From positions 2,418,001 to 2,482,000 of the forward strand of contig CBDAPZ010000001.1 in NCBI GenBank assembly GCA_965198855.1: a stretch of 64,000 nt of DNA, in the 5' to 3' direction. Source of the stretch: BOG-908 sp965198855. Its GTDB lineage: Bacteria; Pseudomonadota; Alphaproteobacteria; Acetobacterales; Acetobacteraceae. This document shows, in pieces, positions 17,773-26,704 of the stretch. The number at the start of each line of letters is the position of its first letter. Position 1 is the first letter of the stretch. Both the position numbers and the translations under genes were made by a program. The notes beneath the pieces are model-generated. The model had not been told where the DNA came from. It saw only the letters and a program-made list of their open reading frames with translations, and did no database searches.

Positions 17773-18327
17773 ATGCCAGTCATGCCGGACCACTGGATAC
17801 GGCGCATGGCCGCCGAAAAGGCCATGATCGAGCCTTTCGTCGAGACCCAGAAGCGTGACGGCGTGATCAGCTACGGCCTGTCGAGCTACGGCTACGATGC
17901 GCGCGTCGCAGACGATTTCCGCATCTTTACCAATGTCGACAGTGCGATTGTCGACCCGAAGGATTTCAAGGCGGAAAGTTTCGTCACGCGTAAGGCGCCG
18001 GTGTGCATCATTCCGCCGAACAGTTTCGCGCTGGCTCATACCGTCGAGTACTTTCGCATACCGCGCGATATACTCGTGATCTGCCTTGGCAAATCGACCT
18101 ATGCGCGCTGCGGAATCATCGTGAACGTCACGCCGCTTGAGCCGGAATGGGAAGGGCAGGTGACGATCGAAATCAGTAACACCACGCCTCTGCCGGCGAA
18201 AATTCATGCCAATGAGGGGATTTGCCAGTTTCTCTTTTTGCAAGGGGCTTCGCCGCCTGAGGTGAGTTACGCGGATAAGGCGGGCAAATATATGCACCAG
18301 CGTGGGGTGGCTTTGCCGCGGCTTTAG
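17773..18327 (+). CDS. dcd: dCTP deaminase
   Basis: A 184-residue trimeric deaminase that converts dCTP to dUTP for dTMP synthesis. Family motifs are LSSYGYDARVADDFRIF, GKSTYARCGIIVNVTPLEPEWEGQ with the catalytic Glu, and EGICQFLFLQG. The start at ATG 17773 fits the family N-terminus (MPVMPDHWIRRMA); the open frame extends further upstream but without homology. A CTTCTTTT-type repeat separates it from murA. Confidence 0.96.
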   Translation: MPVMPDHWIRRMAAEKAMIEPFVETQKRDGVISYGLSSYGYDARVADDFRIFTNVDSAIVDPKDFKAESFVTRKAPVCIIPPNSFALAHTVEYFRIPRDILVICLGKSTYARCGIIVNVTPLEPEWEGQVTIEISNTTPLPAKIHANEGICQFLFLQGASPPEVSYADKAGKYMHQRGVALPRL

Positions 18328-18331
18328 GTAA

Positions 18332-18375
18332 GAAAGATCTTCTTTTTTGAAAAAAAGAAGCACAGAACTTTGTTT
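18332..18375 (+). repeat. CTTCTTTT-type intergenic palindromic repeat
   Basis: Forward copy with the palindromic core GATCTTCTTTTTTGAAAAAA followed by GAAGCACAGAACTTTG, between dcd and murA. Confidence 0.75.
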
Positions 18376-18390
18376 GTTTAGTGGGTGTTT

Positions 18391-19647
18391 ATGGACCGGA
18401 TACTTATACGTGGCGGCAGGCCGTTGCACGGCGAGATCATCATACGCGGGGCGAAGAATGCTGCGCTGCCATTGATGACTGCTGGGCTGCTGACAGATGA
18501 ACGGTTGGTGCTCAGCAATGTGCCTTTGCTAGCCGACCTTGAGACGATGGGATCGCTGCTTTCGCAGCATGGCATCGCTGTGGAACCCGTCGATAGCGAA
18601 GCGCGCATCATCTCGCTGGGCGGGAAGATCACCAGCACGGTGGCACCCTATGACATCGTCCGGAAAATGCGCGCTTCCATCCTGGTGCTGGGGCCGCTGC
18701 TCGCGCGTTGCCGCGAAGCTATGGTTTCATTGCCCGGCGGTTGCGCGATCGGCGCACGCCCGGTCGACCTCCACCTCAAAGGGCTGGAGCAGATGGGCGC
18801 GACCATCCGGCTCGAGAGCGGCTACGTGCACGCCTCGGTGTCGCAAGGCCTGCAAGGTGCGGACATCGTCTTTCCGTTCGTCTCGGTCGGCGCTACCGAA
18901 AACCTGCTGATGGCGGCAAGCCTTGCCAATGGCCGCACCACCCTCTCCAACGCCGCGCGCGAGCCCGAGATCATCGATCTCGCCGATTGCCTCGTCGCCA
19001 TGGGCGCGCGCATCGAAGGTATCGGCACCGACCATCTGACCATCGAAGGTGTCGCGAAACTGCACGGCGCCGAGCACCACATCGTGCCCGATCGCATCGA
19101 GACCGGGACCTATGCCTGTGCTGCCGGCATCGCCGGCGGCACGGTCAAACTCGTGGGCGCCCGGCTCGACCACATGGCGGCCGTGGCCGTGGCTCTCGCC
19201 GAAGCCGGGGTCGAGATCAGCGAAACTGCGGACGGCTTGGTAGTGCGCCGCCTCAACGGTCTGCACGGTACCGATCTGCAGACCGAACCCTATCCGGGTT
19301 TCCCCACCGACATGCAGGCGCAGTTCATGTCGCTGATGTCGGTCGCCGAGGGTGCCGCGATGATCACTGAAACGATCTTCGAGAACCGTTTCATGCATGC
19401 CCCAGAACTCAACCGCATGGGCGCGCGCATCAACGTGCACGGCTCCTCCGCGATCGTGCGCGGCGTAAAAGTGCTGCAGGGTGCCCCGGTGATGGCAACC
19501 GATTTGCGCGCCAGCGTCTCTCTGGTTCTCGCCGGTCTGGCCGCGCGTGGCGAGACCATCGTCAATCGGGTCTATCATCTGGATCGCGGTTACGAGGCCG
19601 TCGAGCGCAAGCTCGGTGCGTGCGGAGCGGATATCGAACGCATCTAG
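18391..19647 (+). CDS. murA: UDP-N-acetylglucosamine 1-carboxyvinyltransferase
   Basis: A 418-residue MurA, the first committed enzyme of peptidoglycan synthesis, transferring enolpyruvate from PEP to UDP-GlcNAc in the cytoplasm. It starts MDRILIRGGRPLHGEI and has the catalytic loop Cys in PGGCAIGARPVDLHL, the fosfomycin target. Later motifs include GTYACAAGIAGG, PGFPTDMQAQFMSL and DLRASVSLVLAGLAA. GTG 18385 is a possible earlier start. Length is normal. Confidence 0.96.
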   Translation: MDRILIRGGRPLHGEIIIRGAKNAALPLMTAGLLTDERLVLSNVPLLADLETMGSLLSQHGIAVEPVDSEARIISLGGKITSTVAPYDIVRKMRASILVLGPLLARCREAMVSLPGGCAIGARPVDLHLKGLEQMGATIRLESGYVHASVSQGLQGADIVFPFVSVGATENLLMAASLANGRTTLSNAAREPEIIDLADCLVAMGARIEGIGTDHLTIEGVAKLHGAEHHIVPDRIETGTYACAAGIAGGTVKLVGARLDHMAAVAVALAEAGVEISETADGLVVRRLNGLHGTDLQTEPYPGFPTDMQAQFMSLMSVAEGAAMITETIFENRFMHAPELNRMGARINVHGSSAIVRGVKVLQGAPVMATDLRASVSLVLAGLAARGETIVNRVYHLDRGYEAVERKLGACGADIERI

Positions 19648-19649
19648 GC

Positions 19650-19741
19650 AAAGCGAGAAAAGCAAGGTCTTCCAAAGATGGTGCAGATAAGAAGTCTGTC
19701 CGTCTAATCTGCGTCATCTGCGGAAAACTTTCTTTCTCTCT
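19650..19741. repeat. Second intergenic repeat type (GCAGATAA/ATCTGCGG arms)
   Basis: AAGCAAGGTCTTCC, then GCAGATAAGAAG, TAATCTGCGTCATCTGCGGA and a T-rich end. A similar sequence lies at 62196-62295, between davB and the S53 protease gene. Both fill gaps between convergent genes. Confidence 0.55.
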
Positions 19742-19743
19742 AT

Positions 19744-21921
19744 CTATCTGGCTCGCATGAGAACGCCGGACTTGGCTGCCGAATGATGGAGTTTTGCAGT
19801 TTCAGGTGCCTCTGCCGGCATGGCGGTTTCGTTGTGCAATTGCGCGAGACGCAGCTCGATTTCAGTAAGACCTTCCTCCACGGCAGTGATCAGATCGGCG
19901 GCGCGCATACCGGTTTCCGGCGCGTTGCTTTGTACCGCGTATTCGAATCGCTTGGAGGCGTTTGCCAGTCTTGCGAAACCGAACATCCCTGCACAGCCAC
20001 CTAAGGTATGCGCCATCTCCGCAAGTGGGAGCATGTCGCTTTCGAATTTGCCTCCCGAGCGTGCTAGCGTCAGAAAAGCATTGCCGCGCGAGGCGATGGT
20101 TTGCAGGGACGAGACCAAAATATCCGGTGCCAGCAATCCCGCCGTTCGGGCGAAGACCGAGGGATCGAAATCCGTTGCCGGAGCACCAACCTCCGGAGCG
20201 GTCGGTGCAGCAGCGCCCGCCACATCGGTGATACTGCCCGCATCGGACGGCGGATCCGGGAAAGCTGCCTCACGCACGGCGGCGCAGAGTACTTCCGGTG
20301 CAAAGGGTTTGGTGACGTGGCCGTTCATGCCAGCCAGTTGGCATTCCACCACCTGTTCTGCGAAGGCTTGGGCGGTCATGGCCACGATCGGCACCCGGCC
20401 GCGTGGCGGCGGCATTGCGCGAATATGACGCGTGGCTTCCAGCCCGTCGACTTCCGGCATCCGCACATCCATGACGATCACATCGAAATCCTGCTCGGCC
20501 GCAGCCGCAACCGCCTTTGCCCCCCCCTCGGCGAACGACACCTCGTGGCCGGCTGCGGTGAGGAAGGCACCAGCAATTTCCAGGTTCATTTTGATGTCAT
20601 CGACCACCAGCACGCGGAGCCGCCGTTGGGACAGGTGCACAGCAGGCCCGGGTGTAGCGACGATGGCGGACGTCGCCGGCTCCTGCGGCAGGGTTTCGGC
20701 CGCCATGCAGGGCAAATCCAGCCAGAAGATGCTGCCACCTTGCGGATTATCCTCGTGGCCGATCGTGCCACCGAGGATTTTTGCGAGTCCCATCGATAGC
20801 GCGAGGCCAAGGCCTGCCCCTTCCACCGCACCTGAAACCGCTGCTTGCAACCGCTCGAACTCCTCGAACAGGTAGGCGCGTTCGCCAGGCTTCACACCCG
20901 GCCCGGTATCCACCACTTCCACCCGCAGGCTGGCCGCCTCGTTACGGCCTCGGCTGAGCCGCATTTCCACCGAACCCGCCTTGGTGAATTTCACCGCATT
21001 GCCGAGCAAATTCAGCAACACCTGCCGCAGCCGCGTGGCATCGGTGATGATGTCGACAGGGGTATCCGGATCGGCATGCAGTGTCAGTGCCAGACCCTTG
21101 ATCACCGCGGTCGGCCGAACGATGTCCAGGCACGCCATTGCGGTCGTCCACACGTCGACACGCGCGGCTTTCACCTCGAAACGATCGGATTCGATTTCGG
21201 AAAGATCCAGCACGCGATGGATCATGTCGAGCAGATGTGCGCCTGCCGACAGCATCGCTTCCACGCGGCTGTCCTGCAGCTCGGTCAGATTGCCATCCAG
21301 TTGCAGCAGGCGCGCATAGCCGAGCAGGCCGTTCAGCGGCGTTCGAAGTTCATGGCTCATCCCGGCCAGGAAACGCGATTTGGCACGGCTCGCATGTTCG
21401 GCCGATTCCAGCGCCCGCGTCATGTCGCTCGCCAGATCTTTAAGCTTGAAGTTGGCATCTTGCAATTCTGCCGCCTGCCGTGCATTCAGATCTGCGGCCG
21501 CGTTCCTGGCGATTGCGTTGTCGCGAAAGCGATGCATGGCCTTGGCGATGCGGCCAACACAATCCCGGTGATGGATAAACGGAATAGGCGAATCCAGATC
21601 CCCGTTCGACAGTCCCTCCATCCGTTCGATGATGGTGACAAAAGGAATCGCAATGAGGCGGCTAAACGCAAGGCTCGCGGCAATCGCCGCACCCATGATG
21701 AAAAGCCGCGTCAGTGCCAGCCCAAGGCGAACAGGCTCGAGCATAGCAGCCGCATTGCTCAGCATGCTCTCCGCGTGACGATACGCCGCCCAGCCAAGAA
21801 CCAGGCTGATGCCCGTGAGGAGCGCACTGAAGCCGAAGCCGACAAACAATTTGATCCTGATCGGCGCCGCTTCTCGCAGCCATCGGATCGGTGCGGCTCT
21901 GGGAAAGGGGCGCGGAAGCAT
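19744..21921 (-). CDS. Hybrid sensor histidine kinase with receiver and HPt domains
   Basis: A ~725-residue BarA/ArcB-type hybrid kinase. Order: two membrane spans with a very short periplasmic loop (residues ~25-95), HAMP and linker to ~185, HisKA with FLAGMSHELRTPLNGLLGYA, HATPase (LLNLLGNAVKFTKAGSV, GPGVKPGERAYLFEEF), a receiver near ~440-555 (LRVLVVDD; phospho-Asp in VIVMDVRMPEVDG), and an HPt domain with the His in MAHTLGGCAGMFG. The small loop suggests it senses through the membrane or cytoplasm. No cognate regulator is adjacent. ATG 21921 is preferred over TTG 21927. Confidence 0.93.
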   Translation of the reverse strand: MLPRPFPRAAPIRWLREAAPIRIKLFVGFGFSALLTGISLVLGWAAYRHAESMLSNAAAMLEPVRLGLALTRLFIMGAAIAASLAFSRLIAIPFVTIIERMEGLSNGDLDSPIPFIHHRDCVGRIAKAMHRFRDNAIARNAAADLNARQAAELQDANFKLKDLASDMTRALESAEHASRAKSRFLAGMSHELRTPLNGLLGYARLLQLDGNLTELQDSRVEAMLSAGAHLLDMIHRVLDLSEIESDRFEVKAARVDVWTTAMACLDIVRPTAVIKGLALTLHADPDTPVDIITDATRLRQVLLNLLGNAVKFTKAGSVEMRLSRGRNEAASLRVEVVDTGPGVKPGERAYLFEEFERLQAAVSGAVEGAGLGLALSMGLAKILGGTIGHEDNPQGGSIFWLDLPCMAAETLPQEPATSAIVATPGPAVHLSQRRLRVLVVDDIKMNLEIAGAFLTAAGHEVSFAEGGAKAVAAAAEQDFDVIVMDVRMPEVDGLEATRHIRAMPPPRGRVPIVAMTAQAFAEQVVECQLAGMNGHVTKPFAPEVLCAAVREAAFPDPPSDAGSITDVAGAAAPTAPEVGAPATDFDPSVFARTAGLLAPDILVSSLQTIASRGNAFLTLARSGGKFESDMLPLAEMAHTLGGCAGMFGFARLANASKRFEYAVQSNAPETGMRAADLITAVEEGLTEIELRLAQLHNETAMPAEAPETAKLHHSAAKSGVLMRAR

Positions 21922-22206
21922 GCACAATTGGTGGCGTGGAAAGGTTAATAATTCTTTTCGGTTTTTGCAAAAACAGACAAAACGTCACGACACGCGATGT
22001 GGCCAGTCATCGCACCGCATTCCGCAAACCTGCATTCCACTGCATTCGCAAGGCTGCGCTGGTCGCTAAATGCACAAGCACACGGCACCGGACAGAAAAA
22101 TCATTGCCGCGCGTTATCTAATTTTATAGGTTTGCGCTGCCCATAGAACTCGTCCGGAGCGCGGGCTTCCTTGGCCGGTCACTTCAACATGACAGGAGGC
22201 TGAGAC

Positions 22207-23061
22207 ATGACCAATATCCGCATAGGCCTTGTCGATACGACGGGCGCTCTCGATGCAATCCTGGTGCAGGCGGTAGCCGCCGCACTGAATACGCAGGTCA
22301 CCCGCGACCTGCCGCAGTTCTGGAATGTGCAAGCGACGGTCGAATTTCTTCCGCATGCTCACAAGATTCCCGCCGGCGTGTGGCCGGTGCGCCTGGTCAA
22401 GCGCCTGCCACCGGGCGAAGGCGGCTTTCATCTCGATAAGCACAACCAGCCTTACGCCGAGGTGATCGCAACGCCGGAGGACGCCACCTGGTCCATCGAC
22501 GCCAGCCACGAAACCCTCGAAATGCTGGTCGATCCCTCCGGCAACCGCATGCAGTCCTCCGTCGCCATCGAGATCACGGATGGCAAGATTCAGGACGGCA
22601 CCGGGCAATTCAACTACCTCGTCGAGGCCTGCGATCCCTGCGAGGCGAATACCTACGGTTACTCCATTCAGGGTGTGCTGGTCTCGGATTTTATCACGCC
22701 GCGATTCTATGACAGCAGCGCCATCCCGGGCACCCGTTACAGTTTTACCGGCGCGATCAAGGCGCCACGGCAGATCCTGCCGGGCGGCTATATTTCCTGG
22801 GTGAACCAGGAGACCGATGAGTGGCAGCAATTGCTGTTCGTCGACCCGAACCAGCCTCCCACCATACATGACCTTGGGCGTGCGACGGCACGTAGTTTCC
22901 GGGAGTTCATTGATGGCGAAATGACCCAATCCCCGGCGCACAGGCACATACACGAGGCAATGCATGGCTTCGCGCCGGCGATCGTCGAGAAAGCGCAGGT
23001 CCGACGCGAGAAGCTGGAGCACATAGCGGGTATTCGAAGCCGCCTATACACAAAGGATTAA
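22207..23061 (+). CDS. Hypothetical protein with a metalloprotease-like SHETLE motif
   Basis: A 284-residue protein preceded by a strong ribosome site (AGGAGG before ATG 22207). I do not know a named family. Residues ~90-115 read WSIDASHETLEMLVDPSGN, similar to HExxH-type zinc peptidases, although the first His is followed by E-T-L-E rather than E-x-x-H. FNYLVEACDPCEANTYGYSI contains a Cys pair. The ending DGEMTQSPAHRHIHEAMHG is His-rich. No signal peptide is seen. It stands alone between divergent and downstream genes. Confidence 0.65.
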   Translation: MTNIRIGLVDTTGALDAILVQAVAAALNTQVTRDLPQFWNVQATVEFLPHAHKIPAGVWPVRLVKRLPPGEGGFHLDKHNQPYAEVIATPEDATWSIDASHETLEMLVDPSGNRMQSSVAIEITDGKIQDGTGQFNYLVEACDPCEANTYGYSIQGVLVSDFITPRFYDSSAIPGTRYSFTGAIKAPRQILPGGYISWVNQETDEWQQLLFVDPNQPPTIHDLGRATARSFREFIDGEMTQSPAHRHIHEAMHGFAPAIVEKAQVRREKLEHIAGIRSRLYTKD

Positions 23062-23140
23062 GGAAGATTGGGGGACCGAGCCGGTCTCTCCAAACGCCTC
23101 GTCACTTTCTAGGCGTTGCTCGCCGTGCTAGGCGGCGCGC

Positions 23141-23830
23141 ATGACCGCACCGTTTAGCGAAGCGGAGCTGGCGCCCGACCAGCTCGCACCTCTCGTCTTG
23201 GCCTTGCCCAAGGGGCGCATTCTGAAGGAGTGCGCCCCTTTCCTGGCGCGCGCCGGCATCGAACCGGCGGCCGATTTCACCGATGAAGACAGCCGCCGCC
23301 TGCGCTTCCCCACCAACCACCCCGAGCTCGATGTGGTGCGCGTGCGCCCGTTCGACGTTGCCACCTTCGTCGCCTACGGCGCGGCCCAGATCGGCATCTG
23401 CGGCGCCGACGTGCTGGCGGAATTCGATTACCCGGAAATCTATGCGCCGCTCGACCTCGGCATCGGCGCCTGCCGCATCAGCGTCGCCGCCCCGATCGGC
23501 GCCGAGCTTGAAAACCCCGATCGCTGGTCCACTATCCGTGTGGCCACGAAATACCCCAACGTGGCGCGGCGCCATTACGCGGCCCGCGGCATCCACGCCG
23601 AGGTGGTGCACCTGAACGGTGCAATGGAGCTGGCCCCTGGCCTTGGCCTCTCCCGCATCATCGTCGACCTGGTGCAGACCGGCTCAACCCTGAAGGCCAA
23701 TGGCTTGCGCGAGACCGAAGTGATCGCCCAGGTTACCAGCCGCCTCATCGTCAACCGAACGGCGCTGAAAACCCGCGCCGAAGAGATCGGCGCCTGGATC
23801 GCCCGCTTCCGCGAAGCCGTCAGCCCATGA
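23141..23830 (+). CDS. hisG: ATP phosphoribosyltransferase, short form
   Basis: A 229-residue HisG catalysing the first step of histidine synthesis. It begins with the substrate-loop motif LVLALPKGRILKE and has the C-terminal PRPP-binding region GLGLSRIIVDLVQTGSTLKA. The length is that of the HisZ-dependent short form, lacking the regulatory ACT-like domain, so a hisZ gene should exist elsewhere. It overlaps hisD by four bases (ATGA). Confidence 0.95.
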   Translation: MTAPFSEAELAPDQLAPLVLALPKGRILKECAPFLARAGIEPAADFTDEDSRRLRFPTNHPELDVVRVRPFDVATFVAYGAAQIGICGADVLAEFDYPEIYAPLDLGIGACRISVAAPIGAELENPDRWSTIRVATKYPNVARRHYAARGIHAEVVHLNGAMELAPGLGLSRIIVDLVQTGSTLKANGLRETEVIAQVTSRLIVNRTALKTRAEEIGAWIARFREAVSP

Positions 23831-25110
23831 AACACCTCGTCACCACCGAGCCCGGCTTCGCCGCCGCCTTCGAGGCGCTGTTGGACGATGCGCGCGACAC
23901 CACCACGCGCGTAGACGCCGCCGTCAGCGAGATCATCGCCGCGGTCCGCGCGGGCGGCGACGAAGCGCTCTGCGCCGCCACGGCCAAATTCGATCGCATG
24001 GCCCTCACCTCCGACCGCCTCGCGATCCAAGCCGACGAGATCGAGGCGGAAGTCGCGAAAGTCTCGCCCGAATTGCTGGCGGCCCTGGACGTCGCCGCCA
24101 CCCGCATCGAAGCCTTCCATCGCGCCCAGATGCCGATCGACATGCAGATGCATGACGATGCCGGCCTCACCATGGGCCTGCGCTGGACGCCGCTCGACAG
24201 CGTCGGGCTCTACGTCCCCGGCGGTAAGGCGGCCTACCCCTCCTCGGTGCTGATGAACGCGCTGCCCGCGCGCGTCGCCGGCGTTGGCCGCATCACCATG
24301 TGCGTGCCGACACCAGGGGGCGTGCTGAACCCGCTGGTGCTGGCGGCAGCCAAGCGCGCGGGTGTCACCACCATCTTCCGCGTCGGCGGCGCGCAGGCCA
24401 TCGCCGCCATGGCCTATGGCACGGCGACCATTGCCGCCGTGGACCGTATCGTCGGCCCCGGCAACGCCTATGTCGCTGAGGCCAAGCGCCAGGTGTTCGG
24501 TCGCGTCGGCATCGATGGCGTGGCCGGCCCCTCCGAAGTGGTCATCCTTGCCGATGCCGATAACGATCCGCGCCATGTGGCGATCGACCTGCTCGCCCAG
24601 GCCGAGCACGACGAGGTGGCCCAATCCATCTTGATCACCGATTCGGCCGCCTTCGCCAAGAAAGTGGCGCAGGCGGTGGCAGCCGAACTCCCCACCCTGC
24701 CGCGCGAAAAAATTGCCGGGGCAAGCTGGCGCGACCATGGGGCAATCATCGTGGTCGCCAACTGGGCGGAAGCCTCGGCGCTGGTCAATCGATTGGCGCC
24801 GGAACACCTGCAGCTGATGGTCGAAGACCCAAAAACCTTGTTTGCCACCATCCGCCACGCCGGCAGCGCCTTTCTCGGCCGTTTCACGCCCGAGGCGCTC
24901 GGCGACTACATCGCGGGTCCGAACCACGTGCTGCCCACCGGCCGCACGGCGCGCTTCGCGTCGGGTCTCTCCACCTATGATTTCCTCAAGCGCACCACCT
25001 GGATCGACGCCGACCGCGCGGCGCTGCGGAAAATCGGCCCAGCCGCGGCGCTGCTAGCCGAGGCGGAAGGGCTGCAGGCGCACCAGAGAAGCCTGACGAT
25101 CAGGCTCTAG
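23827..25110 (+). CDS. hisD: Histidinol dehydrogenase
   Basis: A 427-residue zinc-dependent, NAD+-dependent enzyme catalysing the last two steps of histidine synthesis. Family motifs include GLYVPGGKAAYPSSVLMNALPA, IVGPGNAYVAEAKRQVFG, GPSEVVILAD, LLAQAEHDE and GPNHVLPTGRTARFASGLS. It is translationally coupled to hisG. In related species infA follows soon after hisD; here a 765-base gap with a broken gene intervenes. Confidence 0.96.
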   Translation: MKHLVTTEPGFAAAFEALLDDARDTTTRVDAAVSEIIAAVRAGGDEALCAATAKFDRMALTSDRLAIQADEIEAEVAKVSPELLAALDVAATRIEAFHRAQMPIDMQMHDDAGLTMGLRWTPLDSVGLYVPGGKAAYPSSVLMNALPARVAGVGRITMCVPTPGGVLNPLVLAAAKRAGVTTIFRVGGAQAIAAMAYGTATIAAVDRIVGPGNAYVAEAKRQVFGRVGIDGVAGPSEVVILADADNDPRHVAIDLLAQAEHDEVAQSILITDSAAFAKKVAQAVAAELPTLPREKIAGASWRDHGAIIVVANWAEASALVNRLAPEHLQLMVEDPKTLFATIRHAGSAFLGRFTPEALGDYIAGPNHVLPTGRTARFASGLSTYDFLKRTTWIDADRAALRKIGPAAALLAEAEGLQAHQRSLTIRL

Positions 25111-25438
25111 GCCCAGCATCCGCCGGCCAGGGGATAAAGCTCGTAAACTGCGGCCGAGGATCACCGAGGCGGACAATCCAGTATGCGCGGCTGTATGGGT
25201 TTCGACCGTCCGGCGAGCGCAGGACCAACGGCTTGGTAGGTGCTGCCTAAACGTCTGTTCTGAGAAAGGAGATTTGGGCCGTCTCAACGTGAGCCAGCAG
25301 AGCTGCCTTGAGAATCGGCGAAGCTGAGCTTGAAAACCCAAACATGATGAGGAAATCGTGTTTCGACTTTCCTTGGTAGTGAAGCGGGTTCAGCAATAGT
25401 CGCGCCGCTTTTCTTGAGGAATCCATCTGCCTTCAAAA
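25111..25438. other. Non-coding stretch after hisD
   Basis: I see no convincing gene, RNA or repeat here. Open frames lack start sites and recognisable content. It may be debris accompanying the broken DUF4926-like gene next to it. Confidence 0.5.
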
Positions 25439-25697
25439 TCAGGCAGCCCTGACATCGAAAGATTTTAACAGGGGCGCCGGAACCGTCTCTGGCACACTAT
25501 CAGCCAGATTGAATTCAACCTGGTAGGCAGCGCCTCCGCCGAAAACCAGCAATTATGGAACCCTTAGTCCCGCGCGGAACGGCGGAAAATGGCGTTCGCA
25601 GATCGCCCACAAGACGCACCACCTCGAGCTCCTTGAAGACGGCGTTGCTGGAAGCAGGCGCTCGCGCAATACTCGGCATGACCTCTTGCCTTTGCAT
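25439..25697 (-). pseudogene. Frameshifted DUF4926-like small gene
   Basis: Read from 25697 the minus strand gives ...FKELEVVRLVGDLRT, then VPRGTKGSIIAG, the pattern of DUF4926 proteins. Around 25545 one extra base breaks the frame. In the shifted frame the sequence continues sensibly as FGGGAAYQVEFNLADSV and ends at the stop at 25439-25441. A one-base insertion in a GGTTTTCGGCGG context therefore separates two halves of a ~85-residue protein. DUF4926 genes are often found beside small toxin-like genes, but no partner is visible. Confidence 0.65.
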
Positions 25698-25875
25698 CTG
25701 ATAGCAAAGCGTAGCATATCCTGCCTAAGGGATGAAGCTTCGCGGCTGCACCTGGTGTGGCCCCGCTTGCGGCCACATGACCTTTTTGGGGCATGGCCGC
25801 ACCGCTAAACCTGTTCTTGACCAATAACGGCGCGGTGATCACATTCCGCGCCGCAATCAATAGTAAAGAGGCTTG

Positions 25876-26097
25876 ATGTCAAAAGAAGACATGATCGAAT
25901 TCAGCGGGGTCGTTACCGAACTGCTGCCCAATGCCATGTTCCGGGTGAAACTCGACACCAATGAACACTCCATCCTCGCTCATACCAGCGGAAAGATGCG
26001 CAAGAACCGCATCCGTGTTCTCGCCGGCGACCGCGTGAACGTGGAGATGACGCCCTACGATCTCTCCAAGGGCCGGATCACCTTCCGCTTTAAATGA
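25876..26097 (+). CDS. infA: Translation initiation factor IF-1
   Basis: A 73-residue OB-fold IF-1 with the canonical sequence pattern (MIEFSGVVTELLPNAMFRV, ILAHTSGKMRKNRIRVLAGD, MTPYDLSKGRITFRFK). TTG 25873 precedes the ATG in frame, but the ATG is the family start. Its stop overlaps an ATG (ATGA at 26094) that most likely begins maf. Confidence 0.97.
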   Translation: MSKEDMIEFSGVVTELLPNAMFRVKLDTNEHSILAHTSGKMRKNRIRVLAGDRVNVEMTPYDLSKGRITFRFK

Positions 26098-26704
26098 ACA
26101 CGCCCCCTCCCCGGCGGCCAGGCCACTGACGCCGCCGAAAAAACTGATCCTGGCCTCCGCCAGCCCGCGCAGGCTCGCCCTCCTGGCCCAGATCGGCCTC
26201 ACCCCCGACCAGATCGCCCCGCAAAACCTGGACGAAACCCCGTCCAAGGACGAATTGCCACGCCTGCATGCCGAGCGACTGGCGCGTGAAAAGGCGCATG
26301 CTGCTGCGACGGAGGGCGCCTATGTGCTCGCGGCGGACACCGTAGTCGCCGTCGGCCGGCGTATACTCGGCAAGGCGGATACCGAAGCAGAGGCGGCAAA
26401 ATGCCTGGCCCTGCTCTCCGGCCGCCGCCACCACGTCTATACGGGCGTGGTGCTGATCGCTCCGGACGGCAAAGGGGCGGCGCGAATGAGCAACAGCATC
26501 GTCACCTTCGCGCGGCTGACCGACGCGCAGCAGCGCGCCTACCTGGCCAGTGGCGAATGGCAGGGCAAGGCGGGCGGCTATGCGATACAGGGTTTTGCCG
26601 AGAGTTTTGTCCGCGCGCTGTCCGGCAGTTTCTCGGGTGTGGTCGGCCTGCCGCTGTTCGAGACGACGCAATTGCTGCGCGGAAGCGGGTTTCTGCGGCC
26701 GTGA
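26094..26704 (+). CDS. maf: Maf-like nucleotide pyrophosphatase with an apparent one-base deletion near its start
   Basis: The Maf/YceF fold is complete from KKLILASASPRRLALLAQIG through LAADTVVAVGRRILGKA, TGVVLI and GKAGGYAIQGFAESFV. These enzymes hydrolyse nucleoside triphosphates, often modified or canonical pyrimidines. No ATG, GTG or TTG opens this frame: the nearest in-frame stop upstream is at 26048. The expected ATG overlaps the infA stop but is in another frame and soon hits a stop. Adding one C to the C5 run at about 26102-26106 restores one continuous protein from that ATG. A CTG start at 26126 is the alternative. Confidence 0.85.

Noticed and set aside
18727..19665. 312-residue open frame on the minus strand
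   Set aside because: Antisense to murA.
22114..23022. 302-residue open frame on the minus strand
   Set aside because: Antisense to the hypothetical gene at 22207, which has a strong ribosome site and better composition.
23575..24927. 450-residue open frame on the minus strand
   Set aside because: Antisense to hisG-hisD with no family resemblance.
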